Positions 16,368 through 24,656 of a DNA stretch of 64,000 nucleotides are shown in pieces; position 1 is the stretch's first letter; every line of letters begins with the position of its first letter. Origin of the DNA: Prado023 sp963774745 (GTDB taxonomy: Bacteria; Actinomycetota; Actinomycetes; S36-B12; CAIYMF01); the NCBI GenBank assembly GCA_963774745.1, contig CAVZGE010000003.1, positions 248,001-312,000 on the forward strand. The letters run 5' to 3'. Both the position numbers and the translations under genes were made by a program. The notes under the pieces were generated by a model. The model was not told where the DNA came from. It saw only the letters and a list, made by a program, of their open reading frames with translations, and did no database searches.

Positions 16368-16748
16368 GTGACCACGCTGCGCTTCACCGTGACCGACGTC
16401 GACACCGCCATCGCCCTGGGCAGCGGCGACGTCCCCGTCCTGGCCACGCCCCGGCTGCTCGCGTGGATGGAGGCAGCCACGGTCGCGGCCGTGTCGTCGC
16501 GGTTGGACTCCTCGAGCACCACCGTCGGCGTGGAGGCGTGGATGCGCCACCGCCGGGCCTCGGTCGTCGGGGCGGTGGTGGAGGTCGAGGTCACCGAGGT
16601 CACGGAGCAGGACCGTGGGCTGTCCTTCGAGATCGTCGCGCGTGAGGTTCCGGTGGCCGGGGCGCAGGGTACGACCGGGCGGGAGATCGCATCCGGGCGG
16701 GTGGTCCGGGCGATCGTCGACCGTGGGGCGTTCCTCGGTCGGCTCTGA
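16368..16748 (+). CDS. hotdog-fold thioesterase-like protein (FlK family)
   Basis: A 126-residue single hotdog-domain protein. The helix LATPRLLAWMEAATVAAVSS followed by strands with VEVEVTEVTEQDRGLSFEIV fits the fluoroacetyl-CoA thioesterase (FlK)-like branch, whose members hydrolyse small acyl-CoAs. The TVGVEAWMRHRRAS segment matches the Thr/Glu/His catalytic arrangement of FlK (Thr, Glu, then His on a strand), though I cannot confirm each residue. The substrate is unknown, and the neighbours give no clue. Confidence 0.72.
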   Translation: MTTLRFTVTDVDTAIALGSGDVPVLATPRLLAWMEAATVAAVSSRLDSSSTTVGVEAWMRHRRASVVGAVVEVEVTEVTEQDRGLSFEIVAREVPVAGAQGTTGREIASGRVVRAIVDRGAFLGRL

Positions 16749-16851
16749 GCAAGCAGCCCTGGACGCCGGCGCAGGCGCGATCGCCCACGCCATGGGCGGA
16801 CCTTAGCCCGCTCATGGCTCCTGTCGGAGGCGCGGCCCGCGACGGGAGGCC

Positions 16852-16894
16852 TAACGTCAGTGCCATGCCCACCACCCCGGTGGGCCCGAACTGA
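16852..16894 (+). promoter_or_regulatory. -10 box TAACGT and possible 9-codon leader ORF
   Basis: TAACGT (16852-16857) is followed 7 nt later by ATG 16865, which opens the frame MPTTPVGPN and stops at TGA 16892-16894. That stop abuts the GAGGAGG ribosome site of the secreted protein gene. The short frame may be a leaderless, translated leader, or the ATG may simply mark the transcription start. Confidence 0.35.
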
Positions 16895-16904
16895 GGAGGC
16901 ACCC

Positions 16905-17597
16905 ATGCGCCTGCGCATCATGGTCCTGTCCGGAGCCCTGGCCGCATCGACGCTCCTGGCCGCCCCGGCCATGGCCGACGACACGACCGCGCCCACCACC
17001 GACCCCGCGCCGGTCATCACCCCCGCGACCCCGGTCACGCCGGCCCCGGTGCGGTTCCGCAACACCTGCCGGGCGAAGCTCGCCACGCTGCCGGCCACCG
17101 TCGAGGGCCAGCCGGCGACGTTCGCGCCCGGAGTGGCCAAGGGGCTCTACATCTGGCACGAGAAGGCCGGCTGGCGGGTGCGCCTGACCCACCCGCAGAC
17201 CAGGGACGCGCAGAACAGGCCGAGCCTCATCGAGGTCCGCGGCCGGATCACCTCGACGCGCCCGCTGACGAACGTCAGGACCATCCAGCTCGAGGACAAG
17301 CAGCGCGGTGAGTGGGTGTCGGTGCAGCGCCCGAAGCGCAAGGTCATGGACTTCCGGTTCGTCAACGGCGGCTTCATCGACGGGATCAACTTCGCTGCGG
17401 GGTGCTCCGGACGGCTCAGCTTCACCGTCTGGGAGGTCACCCGGGATGCGGCCGGTGCCATCGTGCGCACGCCGCTGCCGGTCTTCGTCGGCTCCGCCGC
17501 GACCCCGGTGACCGCTGACTCGACCCCGGTGGCACTGGCTCCCGGCGCGCCTGCGGACGTGTCGCGGGTCGTGATCCTGCGCTCGCCGGTCGGCTAG
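16905..17597 (+). CDS. secreted protein of unknown function
   Basis: A 230-residue protein with a clear signal peptide (MRLRIMVLSGALAASTLLAA, cleavage after AMA-D). A Thr/Pro-rich spacer (TTDPAPVITPATPVTPAPV) precedes a domain of about 160 residues with two cysteines (RNTCRAK and AAGCSGR), which could form one disulfide. No catalytic motif is evident. The CTGAGGAGG ribosome site decides ATG 16905. It is plausibly a cell-envelope or extracellular beta-domain protein. Confidence 0.75.
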   Translation: MRLRIMVLSGALAASTLLAAPAMADDTTAPTTDPAPVITPATPVTPAPVRFRNTCRAKLATLPATVEGQPATFAPGVAKGLYIWHEKAGWRVRLTHPQTRDAQNRPSLIEVRGRITSTRPLTNVRTIQLEDKQRGEWVSVQRPKRKVMDFRFVNGGFIDGINFAAGCSGRLSFTVWEVTRDAAGAIVRTPLPVFVGSAATPVTADSTPVALAPGAPADVSRVVILRSPVG

Positions 17598-17609
17598 GTC
17601 GGCGGCGCA

Positions 17610-17670
17610 CCACGGCCCGTGGTCGTGCCCTGGAGCCCGCTGGGGCGCTGGGTGTCACCACGGGCCGTGG
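17610..17670 (+). promoter_or_regulatory. paired CCACGG-CCGTGG palindromes
   Basis: CCACGGCCCGTGG (17610-17622) and CCACGGGCCGTGG (17658-17670) are each palindromic, and they are exact reverse complements of each other. They could form a 13-bp stem with a 35-nt loop that ends the secreted protein transcript, or act as a two-site operator for the SIS gene 80 nt downstream. Confidence 0.45.
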
Positions 17671-17752
17671 GCTGTGGCGAGCACGCAGGAGCCGGGTCGA
17701 ACCCCGGCCGGGACCCCGATACAGTGGGGGCCCCCGAGGTGAGGATCCACCG

Positions 17753-18802
17753 ATGTCCGAGGACCGCGGCGCCCTGATGGCCGCCGAGATCGCCGAACAG
17801 CCCGAGGCACTCGCCCGCCTCCTGGCCCCCGATGCACTCGCGCGGGCCCGGGCGCTGGCCGAGATCATCCGGAGGCGCAGCCCCAGGTTCGTGCTGCTGG
17901 CTGCACGGGGCACGAGTGACCATGCCGCCCTCTACGCCAAGTACCTGGTCGAGGTCTCCCTGGGCCTGCCCGCGGGTCTGGCGTCGCCCTCGACGATGAC
18001 CGCCTATGGGGCCCGCCCGGATCTCTCCGACGTCCTGCTGCTGACGGTGAGCCAGAGTGGGGGCTCCCCTGACCTCGTCGAGACCGTGCGCACGGCGCGT
18101 GCGGGCGGCGCGACGACGCTGGCGGTCACGAACAACCCCGACAGCGCACTGGCCGCGGCCGCCGAGCTGCAGTTCGACATCCTGGCCGGACCGGAGCACG
18201 CGGTGGCAGCCACGAAGTCCTACTCCTCCCAGCTCCTCGCGCTCTGGCTCATCATCGATGCATTCCGGGGCGGGGACGCCGCTGCAGCGCAGGGGATCGC
18301 CACGGCTGCGCAGTCCCTCGTGGATCGCCGCGAGGAGGTTGCCGAGCTGGCCTCGCGCTACCGCTTCACCGACCGGCTGGTGACCACCGGTCGTGGGTAC
18401 TCCTACCCGACGGCGCGGGAGGCAGCGCTCAAGCTGATGGAGACCTCCTACGTGGCCGCCCACGCGTTCTCCGGCGCTGACCTGCTGCACGGCCCGCTGG
18501 CGATGATCGACCACGACCATCCCGTGATCGCCATCGTTCCCGACGGCAAGGGCGGTGAGGCGATGCAGCCGGTCCTCGAGCGGCTGGCCGAGCGGGGGGC
18601 CGACGTGACGGTCTTCGGCGGTGCCCGGTCGACCGCCCTGGGCACCGTGGGCTACGACCTGCGCTGCGCGGGCGTCACCGAGGAGCTGCACCCGGTCGTC
18701 GACATCATCCCGCTCCAGCAGCTGGCGCTGCAGATGACCCTGGCCCGGGGCTTCAACCCGGACGCTCCGCGGGGGCTGAGCAAGGTGACCGAGACGCTGT
18801 GA
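17753..18802 (+). CDS. SIS-domain sugar isomerase/deaminase-like protein
   Basis: A 349-residue protein with two sugar isomerase (SIS) folds and no glutaminase domain. The first has LLAARGTSDHAALYAKYLVE and VSQSGGSPDLVE, and the second VTTGRGYSYPTAREAALKLM with SGADLLHGPLAMI. This is the layout of the isomerase half of GlmS and of amino-sugar-phosphate deaminases such as AgaS/NagB-II. It probably acts on glucosamine-6-phosphate or a relative. GAGGTGAGGATC upstream supplies the ribosome site for ATG 17753. PdtaS follows 63 nt downstream. Confidence 0.82.
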   Translation: MSEDRGALMAAEIAEQPEALARLLAPDALARARALAEIIRRRSPRFVLLAARGTSDHAALYAKYLVEVSLGLPAGLASPSTMTAYGARPDLSDVLLLTVSQSGGSPDLVETVRTARAGGATTLAVTNNPDSALAAAAELQFDILAGPEHAVAATKSYSSQLLALWLIIDAFRGGDAAAAQGIATAAQSLVDRREEVAELASRYRFTDRLVTTGRGYSYPTAREAALKLMETSYVAAHAFSGADLLHGPLAMIDHDHPVIAIVPDGKGGEAMQPVLERLAERGADVTVFGGARSTALGTVGYDLRCAGVTEELHPVVDIIPLQQLALQMTLARGFNPDAPRGLSKVTETL

Positions 18803-18865
18803 GGGGTGCGCCGGACCCCTGGGGGCAGCGGCGGGGCGAGCGCCGCGGGCGCGGGGAGGGCAGGG

Positions 18866-20329
18866 GTGCAGGTGGCGGTGCGCACGCTTGCTGAGATCGC
18901 CTCGGATCGAACCGACCTGGAGCCCGGTGCCATCGCGCACTGCGAGGCACTGCTGCGCGACCTGGGGCTGCTGGCCGACCTGGCCTTCTCCGACCTGATC
19001 CTGTGGCTTCCCGTGTGGAACCAGGCAGGCTTCGTGGCGGCCGCCCAGGTGCGTCCGTCGACGGCTGCCACGCGCTACCCCAATGACCTCGTGGGCGCGT
19101 TCACCCCCCGCGGTCGCCGGCCGGAGCTGGATCGGGCGTGGTCGGCACCGGGCCTCGGGCAGCTCGCGCCCAGGACCGACCCGCTGCTGCCGGCCGCAGG
19201 TGAGGCCGTCGGCGTGGGGCTGACCGCCAACGGCCCCTGGATCGCCGCGCTCACCCGGTCGGCCGTCCCCGCCACGCGCGCGTCGGGCACCCTGGAACGG
19301 GCGTACCTGCGCGCCGCCGACGACCTGTTCTCGATGATCCGGGCCGGGGACTTCCCCTATCGCGAGATCTCGGACTCCACCGGGGCTGAGCCGCGGGTCG
19401 GCGATGGCCTGATCCGCCTCGACGCCTCGGGGGTGGTGGAGTTCGCCAGCCCGAACGCCTCGTCGGCCTTCCGCCGGCTCGGGCTGGCCACCGACCTCAT
19501 CGGGACGCACCTGGGCATCGTCAGCGGCCGGATCGCGCGGCGGGGCGGGGCGGTGGACGCCAGTGTCGCGCTCGTGTGCGGCGGTCGGATGCCCGGGGAG
19601 GTGGAGCTCTCCTCGGACACCGCCACGGTCACGGTCCGCGCGCTGCCCATGCGTGGCTCCGGCGGGCAGCGCGGCTCGCTCGTGCTGGTGCGTGACGTCA
19701 CGGAGCTCCGCCGGCGCGAGCGCGCGCTGCTGAGCAAGGACGCGACGATCCGCGAGATCCACCACCGGGTCAAGAACAACCTGCAGACCGTTGCAGCGCT
19801 GCTGCGGATGCAGGCTCGGCGACTCGAGGAGCCCGGCGCGGCCGCCGCCCTGGCGGAGGCTGAGCGGCGCGTGGGTGCGATCGCCGTGGTGCACGACCTG
19901 CTGGCGCAGGCGAGCACCGAGGACGTGCCCTTCGACGCGGTGGCCGACAGGCTGGTGACGATGCTGCGCCAGACGTCGGCGCCGGACATGGGTGGGCGCC
20001 GCATCGTGCGCGCGGGGTCGTTCGGTGACGTGCCGGCCGAGCAGGCGACCGCGCTGGCGATGGCCCTCGTCGAGCTGCTGGCCAACGCTGTCGAGCACGG
20101 CGCGCAGGACGTGGAGCTCGCCAGCGCGCGCGACGCGGTGGGCCTGCACATCGTGGTCGCCGACCGGGGGCCCGGCTTCCCGGCGGGCTTCGAGGTGGCG
20201 TCCTCGCCGAGGCTGGGCCTGCGGATCGTGGACACGCTGGTCCGCGAGGAGCTCAACGGGACCCTGACCCTGGGGCGGGCAGGGGATCGCACCGAGGTGC
20301 TGATCGACCTTCCACCCGAACAGCGCTGA
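18866..20329 (+). CDS. pdtaS: PdtaS-type sensor histidine kinase
   Basis: A 487-residue soluble kinase of the family that signals to an ANTAR-domain RNA-binding response regulator (PdtaR). An N-terminal GAF-like domain (LLADLAFSDLILWLPVW onward) and a PAS domain (GLIRLDASGVVEFASPN) precede the HisKA_2 dimerisation helix with the phospho-acceptor His in REIHHRVKNNLQTVAALLRM. The ATPase domain has the N box ELLANAVEHGA and G box DRGPGFP. GTG 18866 follows GGGAGGG by 5 nt and matches the usual start, while GTG 18806 gives a longer, Gly-rich tail. No pdtaR is in the window. Confidence 0.9.
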   Translation: MQVAVRTLAEIASDRTDLEPGAIAHCEALLRDLGLLADLAFSDLILWLPVWNQAGFVAAAQVRPSTAATRYPNDLVGAFTPRGRRPELDRAWSAPGLGQLAPRTDPLLPAAGEAVGVGLTANGPWIAALTRSAVPATRASGTLERAYLRAADDLFSMIRAGDFPYREISDSTGAEPRVGDGLIRLDASGVVEFASPNASSAFRRLGLATDLIGTHLGIVSGRIARRGGAVDASVALVCGGRMPGEVELSSDTATVTVRALPMRGSGGQRGSLVLVRDVTELRRRERALLSKDATIREIHHRVKNNLQTVAALLRMQARRLEEPGAAAALAEAERRVGAIAVVHDLLAQASTEDVPFDAVADRLVTMLRQTSAPDMGGRRIVRAGSFGDVPAEQATALAMALVELLANAVEHGAQDVELASARDAVGLHIVVADRGPGFPAGFEVASSPRLGLRIVDTLVREELNGTLTLGRAGDRTEVLIDLPPEQR

Positions 20330-20358
20330 ACGCCCCGACCCCAGGGGGGCCGGGGCGT
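20330..20358. terminator. bidirectional terminator between pdtaS and whiB
   Basis: ACGCCCCG...CGGGGCGT, with further CCCC/GGGG pairing inside, lies directly after the pdtaS stop and 30 nt beyond the convergent whiB stop. It ends TTA on the plus strand. Confidence 0.75.
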
Positions 20359-20387
20359 TACCCAGTGCGGATGTGGGGGGTGCGTGG

Positions 20388-20642
20388 TCAGCTGTGGGCG
20401 CGGGCGCGGGCCCGCGCGTTGCGCCGCTTGAGCGCGCGGCGCTCGTCCTCGCTCATGCCGCCCCAGACGCCGGCATCCTGGCCGCTCTCGATCGCCCACT
20501 TCAGGCAGACGTCGACCACCTCGCAGCGATGGCACACCGCCCGGGCCTCTTCGATCTGCATGAGTGCGGGGCCGGTGTTCCCGATGGGGAAGAACAACTC
20601 GGGATCCTCGTCACGGCATGCCGCCTTGTGGCGCCAGTCCAT
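20388..20642 (-). CDS. whiB1: WhiB-family iron-sulfur regulator (WhiB1-like)
   Basis: An 84-residue Wbl protein. The four cluster-binding cysteines are in WRHKAACRD, then AVCHRCEVVDVC (C-x2-C-x5-C), followed by the G[V/I]WGG turn as SGQDAGVWGGMSEDE. The C-terminus is a run of Arg and Ala (RRALKRRNARARARA) that binds DNA. Start sequence, size and the neighbouring pdtaS match WhiB1, an essential 4Fe-4S protein that binds the primary sigma factor. I chose ATG 20642 because AAGGTGAGG lies just upstream. A GTG at 20651 is the alternative. Confidence 0.9.
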   Translation of the reverse strand: MDWRHKAACRDEDPELFFPIGNTGPALMQIEEARAVCHRCEVVDVCLKWAIESGQDAGVWGGMSEDERRALKRRNARARARAHS

Positions 20643-20960
20643 GGTCCTCACCTTTCCTGCACCCCGATCGGGGCACGCTCACCACGGTGCCGGGCGGATT
20701 CCGGGGCCGGTTCCTCGGCCCGTTCCACGCTCCGGTACGCTTGCGACGGTTGTGGGGTGTGTCCCCACCTCGTCCTGACTGCCCTCAAGGGTCGCAGACG
20801 ATCCGCCCTGTCACAAGGGTTGTGCCCCGTGTGGGACGAGTTGAGGCTGTCGTGTACGTCACATTCCGGGTCGCAAACGCCACCATCCGCCGCTATCCCG
20901 GCCATTCCGCCACGGGTCGGGCACGGTTTCGCCCACCCCGTGGGCGTTCGCGGGCGTCCG
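20643..20960 (-). other. 318-nt gene-free region upstream of whiB
   Basis: This stretch has no convincing gene and is unusually long for the window, suggesting a regulated leader for whiB. It contains GTGGGG/CCCCAC (20752-20768) as a hairpin and a more distant CTCGTCC/GGACGAG pair (about 20769 and 20833). I see no clear -10 box or known operator. Confidence 0.4.
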
Positions 20961-21917
20961 TCAGCCCACGATGCGCAGCGCGTGCGGGGCGTACCGGAAG
21001 AAGGCGCTGTGGATCTGGCCCATCGAGTCGCCGTCGAGCTGCAGGGCGGTCGGGCTCTCGGAGCGGATCGTGAACGCCGCCTCGTCGTGCAGCAGCGTCA
21101 ACTGACCCGGCACCGCCCCTGCCCGGCTTCCGCGCAGCATCCGCAGCCCGAACCGCGCCGCCGGAAGCGGCCCCAGGGAATGTGGCGCGAAGACGTCCAA
21201 CCCCAGGTCGAACGAGGCACGTGGGCACGGGTTGATGGCGAACGGACCGAAGAACGTCCAGGGAGCGGTGTTCTGGATGATCACCATGGCAAGTCCCTCG
21301 ATGGGCTCCTGGCCGGGAAGCTGCAGGCTCAGCGGGGACTGGCCGCGGCGCCCGACGTCGCGGAGGTACTCCTGGGCGGCGGTCCACACGTAGCGGGTGG
21401 GGCTCGCCGCCCGTCCCGCCGCGCGCTGGGCCTCCATCGAGGCGATCACGTCGGCGTCGATGCCGACCCCGGCGTTGATCGTGAACCAGTGGGAGCGTTC
21501 CTCCCCGGTCTCCAACGCCGTGAAGCGGGCGTTCCCGAGGCCGACATCGTGGCTGGCATCGGTGCGCAGGGACTCCAGGATCATGCCGGTCGCCTCGATC
21601 GCGTCGTTCGGGAAGCCGAGGGCGCGCGCCATGACGTTGGCCGAGCCGCCGGGGATCGCCGCCAGCATCGGCAGGTCCTGGCGCCCGGAGTTGAGCATCC
21701 CGTTGACGGCCTCGTTGATGGTGCCGTCCCCCCCGAGGGTGATCAGCAGGTCGAGCCCGTCGGAGTCGGCGGCCAGTTGCTGGGCGTGCCCCCGGTGGGT
21801 CGTCGTCACCACCTCGAGATCGACCTCGTGACCCAGGGCCCGGGTGATGACGTCGCGCATGGCGGCTGAGGTGCTGGTTGCATTGGGGTTCGCGATCAGC
21901 AGGCCGCGCGGCTTCAT
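20961..21917 (-). CDS. diacylglycerol/lipid kinase family protein
   Basis: A 318-residue soluble lipid kinase of the DagK_cat family. The nucleotide-binding LLITLGGDGTINEAVNGML and the conserved IPGGSANVMARALG are intact, and the N-terminus GLLIANPNAT is typical. Close relatives phosphorylate diacylglycerol or sphingosine-like lipids for membrane recycling; the exact lipid is unknown. The start is fixed by TACAGT 7 nt upstream, back to back with the promoter of a small membrane protein gene. Confidence 0.88.
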   Translation of the reverse strand: MKPRGLLIANPNATSTSAAMRDVITRALGHEVDLEVVTTTHRGHAQQLAADSDGLDLLITLGGDGTINEAVNGMLNSGRQDLPMLAAIPGGSANVMARALGFPNDAIEATGMILESLRTDASHDVGLGNARFTALETGEERSHWFTINAGVGIDADVIASMEAQRAAGRAASPTRYVWTAAQEYLRDVGRRGQSPLSLQLPGQEPIEGLAMVIIQNTAPWTFFGPFAINPCPRASFDLGLDVFAPHSLGPLPAARFGLRMLRGSRAGAVPGQLTLLHDEAAFTIRSESPTALQLDGDSMGQIHSAFFRYAPHALRIVG

Positions 21918-21924
21918 GCGGCCA

Positions 21925-21943
21925 ACTGTAGGCCCCGTACTCT
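21925..21943. promoter_or_regulatory. divergent pair of start-proximal -10 boxes
   Basis: TACAGT on the minus strand (21925-21930) is 7 nt from the lipid kinase ATG. TACTCT on the plus strand (21938-21943) is 6 nt from ATG 21950. Both promoters fit in the 32 bp between the two start codons, so their -35 regions lie in each other's coding sequence. Confidence 0.55.
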
Positions 21944-21949
21944 GGCGCC

Positions 21950-22318
21950 ATGGCTGATCCCGTGCGCCCGCTGGTCTGGATCGCGGGGGTTGATGTGGTC
22001 GCTGCTGCTGGGCTGAGCATCCTCGTCGGGCTGAGCACCCGGGGCTCGGACCTCGACACGTGGATCGCAGTGGCCACGGTGATCATGTGGGTGATCATCG
22101 TGGGTGCGCTTGCCCTCATCTGGCTCGGGCTGCTGCGGCGCAGTCGGGCGGCGCGCACGCCCTTCGTCCTGGCCCAGGCCTTCGCCCTCGTGGTGGCGTG
22201 GCCGCTGGTGAACTCGGACGTCGGGCCCGACCGGGCTGCGGGGATCGCCCTGGGGATCATGGCCGTCGTGGGCCTGGTCCTGGCCCTGCGACCGGCGGTG
22301 CGTGCGGCCCTCGGCTGA
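21950..22318 (+). CDS. small four-helix membrane protein
   Basis: A 122-residue protein with four predicted membrane helices: LVWIAGVDVVAAAGLSILVG, WIAVATVIMWVIIVGALALI, FVLAQAFALVVAWPLV and ALGIMAVVGLVLALRPAV. Short Arg-rich loops (LLRRSRAAR) suggest a cytoplasmic side. No family is recognised; similar small proteins are common in actinobacteria. It converges with the sigma factor gene across a shared terminator. Confidence 0.75.
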   Translation: MADPVRPLVWIAGVDVVAAAGLSILVGLSTRGSDLDTWIAVATVIMWVIIVGALALIWLGLLRRSRAARTPFVLAQAFALVVAWPLVNSDVGPDRAAGIALGIMAVVGLVLALRPAVRAALG

Positions 22319-22337
22319 GCCGGCTGAGCGGGCTGAT

Positions 22338-22362
22338 CCGGCTGAGCGGGCGGCTCAGCCGG
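22338..22362. terminator. hairpin between converging genes
   Basis: CCGGCTGAGC (22338-22347) pairs perfectly with GCTCAGCCGG (22353-22362) around a 5-nt loop. Two further partial copies of GGCTGA lie just upstream. It overlaps the last codons of the sigma factor gene on the other strand. Confidence 0.65.
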
Positions 22363-23380
22363 TCGGCTCGGCCAGGCCGGTGCGCAACTGGGCCAGGGAC
22401 TTGGCCAGCAGCCGCGACACGTGCATCTGGGAGACGCCGATCTGCTCGGCGATCTGGGCCTGGGTCATGTTCTCGTAGAACCGCATGTGGATGATGCGCT
22501 GCTCGCGCGCCGGCAGCGTGGCCACCAAGGGGTGCAGGGTCTCGCGGGTCTCCACCTCGCCCAACGCGGGATCGTCGTCGCCCAGGGTGTCGGCCAGCGA
22601 GGAGCCGCCCTCATCCGCGCCATCGGAGGAGGAGGCGTCCAGCGAGAGGGTCGCATACGCCTGCGCGGACTCGAGCCCCTCCAGGATCTCCTCGTCGCTC
22701 ACGTCGAGATGTGCGGCGAGCTCGGCCACCGTGGGGGAGCGTCCAGTCGACTGGCTGAGCTCGGCAGTCGCGCGGCCGATGGAGATGCGCAGCTCCTGCA
22801 GCCGGCGGGGGACGCGGATCGCCCAGCCCTTGTCGCGGAAGTGCCGCTTGATCTCGCCGACGATCGTCGGGGTGGCGAACGTCGAGAACTCCACGCCGCG
22901 CTGCGGGTCGAACCGGTCGACGGCCTTGATCAACCCGATCGTGGCCACCTGGGTCAGGTCGTCCAGGCTCTCCCCGCGGTCACGGAACCGGCGGGCCAGG
23001 AAGGCCGCGAGCGGCAGGTGCATCGTGACCAGCTCGTCGCGGGCGCCGGCCCGGCGCGGGTCGGCCTCGGGCAGCTCGGCGATCATGGCGAGGAGCTCGC
23101 GCTCGCGCGTGCGATCGCGCGTGGACCAGCGCGGCTCGGCGGCTGCCCCGACGGGGTCGGGAACGGCGTGGCCGCCGGAGTCCGGGGTCGCCGCTGGATC
23201 GGCCGGTCCGGGGGTCGCGGGGTCGGTCTCCAGGTCGTCGGGCTCGGCGTCCGAATCGGCGGTTTCCGGCGCGTCGCCTGCCTCGCCAGCCTGGTCCTCG
23301 GTCTCGATGAGCTCGGAGTCGAAGGCATCGACCGGCGCAGCCGACGCCGACGTGTCCGGGTCCGCGGCGCGCTCGTTCAC
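22355..23380 (-). CDS. sigF: SigB/SigF-family sigma factor
   Basis: A 341-residue group III sigma factor. A long acidic N-terminal tail of about 100 residues (rich in Asp, Glu, Pro) precedes region 2 (LVTMHLPLAAFLARRFRDRG, SLDDLTQVATIGLIKAVDRFD, VEFSTFATPTIVGEIKRHFR). Regions 3 and 4 follow (LPAREQRIIHMRFYENMTQA and IAEQIGVSQMHVSRLLAKSL). This is the general-stress SigB/SigF type. GTG 23380 overlaps the stop of the RsbW-like gene in GTGA. The acidic tail is longer than in most SigF proteins and may be regulatory. Confidence 0.9.
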   Translation of the reverse strand: MNERAADPDTSASAAPVDAFDSELIETEDQAGEAGDAPETADSDAEPDDLETDPATPGPADPAATPDSGGHAVPDPVGAAAEPRWSTRDRTRERELLAMIAELPEADPRRAGARDELVTMHLPLAAFLARRFRDRGESLDDLTQVATIGLIKAVDRFDPQRGVEFSTFATPTIVGEIKRHFRDKGWAIRVPRRLQELRISIGRATAELSQSTGRSPTVAELAAHLDVSDEEILEGLESAQAYATLSLDASSSDGADEGGSSLADTLGDDDPALGEVETRETLHPLVATLPAREQRIIHMRFYENMTQAQIAEQIGVSQMHVSRLLAKSLAQLRTGLAEPTG

Positions 23381-23769
23381 GGCCTGACCGCCTCGGAGCG
23401 GTGCACCGCCAGCGAGATCGTGAGCTGCTTGTCCGCAGACACAGTGGCCACGACCTCGTCGACCAGGGCGGTCAGGACAGTCCAGGTGAAGCTGTCGCGC
23501 GCCAGGGCCCGGCCGTGCACCGTGGGTGCGGTCATCTCCACCCGCAGCCCGTCGGGCGCGTCCGGCGTGAACCGGACGTCCAGGGCCGTGTCCGGTGGGG
23601 CGTCGCGCAGCAGCAGGGCGGCTGCCTCGTCCACCGCGAGCTTGACGTCCTCGATGCGATCGATGGTGAAGTCCAGGCGGGCGCACATGGCCGAGACCGC
23701 GGCTCGGACGAGCACCACGAACGCGCTGCTCGCGGGCACCCGGAGGGTCACGGTCGGATCGATGTCCAC
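23377..23769 (-). CDS. RsbW-like anti-sigma regulatory protein
   Basis: A 130-residue GHKL-fold protein directly upstream of and overlapping the SigB/SigF-type gene, which marks it as its likely anti-sigma partner. The helix DRIEDVKLAVDEAAALLL is the N-box region, but the metal-binding Asn of true kinases is missing, and no glycine-rich G1 box follows. Weak N boxes also occur in mycobacterial RsbW. It may bind sigma factor without being a competent Ser kinase. No RsbV (anti-anti-sigma) gene is present. Confidence 0.75.
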   Translation of the reverse strand: MDIDPTVTLRVPASSAFVVLVRAAVSAMCARLDFTIDRIEDVKLAVDEAAALLLRDAPPDTALDVRFTPDAPDGLRVEMTAPTVHGRALARDSFTWTVLTALVDEVVATVSADKQLTISLAVHRSEAVRP

Positions 23770-23777
23770 GGGTGGTC

Positions 23778-23783
23778 ACGTTA
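23778..23783 (-). promoter_or_regulatory. -10 box TAACGT of the rsbW-sigF pair
   Basis: TAACGT lies 8 nt before GTG 23769 and would drive both genes. I see no SigF-type promoter here. Confidence 0.45.
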
Positions 23784-23996
23784 GCCGATCGGGCACACGG
23801 ACGGGGCCCGTTCGGCACCGGCGTGGCATCAGCCCGCGACGAGATGGAGGCAGCTCGCGGACGGGATCAGGCGCCGCGGAGATGTGCGCCCCAGCTGGAT
23901 GCCGCCAGGGTTGGCGAACCCACCCTCCAGCGGGGCGATGCGAACGGGCCCATTCTGCATCTGCAACAACGCCGTACGCCCGCACCGATGAGCAGC

Positions 23997-24656
23997 TCAG
24001 GGTGCTCCCGGCGGGATGGGTCCCGAGGGATATGCGGCAAGCTCGCTGAGAGCGTCCCCGGTCAGGCGGTGCACAGTCCACTCATCCATGGGGCGAGCGC
24101 CCAGACGCTCATAGAAGCCGAGGGCTGCGGCATTCCAGTCCAGGACCCACCATTCGAGCCGGGAGTAGCCGCGGTCCACGCAGATCCGGGCCAGCTCGGA
24201 CATGAGCACCTGGCCGACGCCCTGGCCGCGGAAGGCCGGCCGGACGTAGAGGTCCTCGAGGTAGATGCCGTGCTGGCCGGTCCACGTCGAGGCGTTGAGG
24301 AACCACAGGGCCATGCCCACCAGGGGTGTGTCGCGGTCGGGCTCCCGATCCGCAGCATCGGCCGGCGACAGCGCGACGTGGCAGTAGGCCGCGGGTGTCC
24401 CGCTGGGGGTGTTCGAGCCGAACAGCAGCTCGGCCAGCATCCCCTCGGTGGCGCGGACCTCGTGCGCACTGCGCTCGTACTCGGCCAGCTCGCGCACCAT
24501 GGACAGGATCTCCGGGACGTCCCCGGGGCGTGCTGCTCGCACCACGGGTCGGACGCCTCGCGGCCTGAGGCGTCCGGGCGGACCGAAGCCCCCGGGGGCG
24601 CCCGGGACCGAGTCGTCAGTCACAGGCGCCCCCGGTAGGTCCTCCGGCGAGGTCAC
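23997..24656 (-). CDS. GNAT acetyltransferase coupled to sodN
   Basis: A 219-residue protein with one GNAT domain after a 40-residue Pro/Gly-rich leader. The core VRAARPGDVPEILSMVRELA and FLNASTWTGQHGIYLEDLYV with RGQGVGQVLMSELA and WNAAALGFYERLGARPMDEW are close to spermidine/diamine N-acetyltransferases of the SSAT type. The substrate could be a polyamine or an amino group of another small molecule. The GTG start overlaps the sodN stop (GTGA), so translation of the two is coupled. Confidence 0.82.
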   Translation of the reverse strand: MTSPEDLPGAPVTDDSVPGAPGGFGPPGRLRPRGVRPVVRAARPGDVPEILSMVRELAEYERSAHEVRATEGMLAELLFGSNTPSGTPAAYCHVALSPADAADREPDRDTPLVGMALWFLNASTWTGQHGIYLEDLYVRPAFRGQGVGQVLMSELARICVDRGYSRLEWWVLDWNAAALGFYERLGARPMDEWTVHRLTGDALSELAAYPSGPIPPGAP

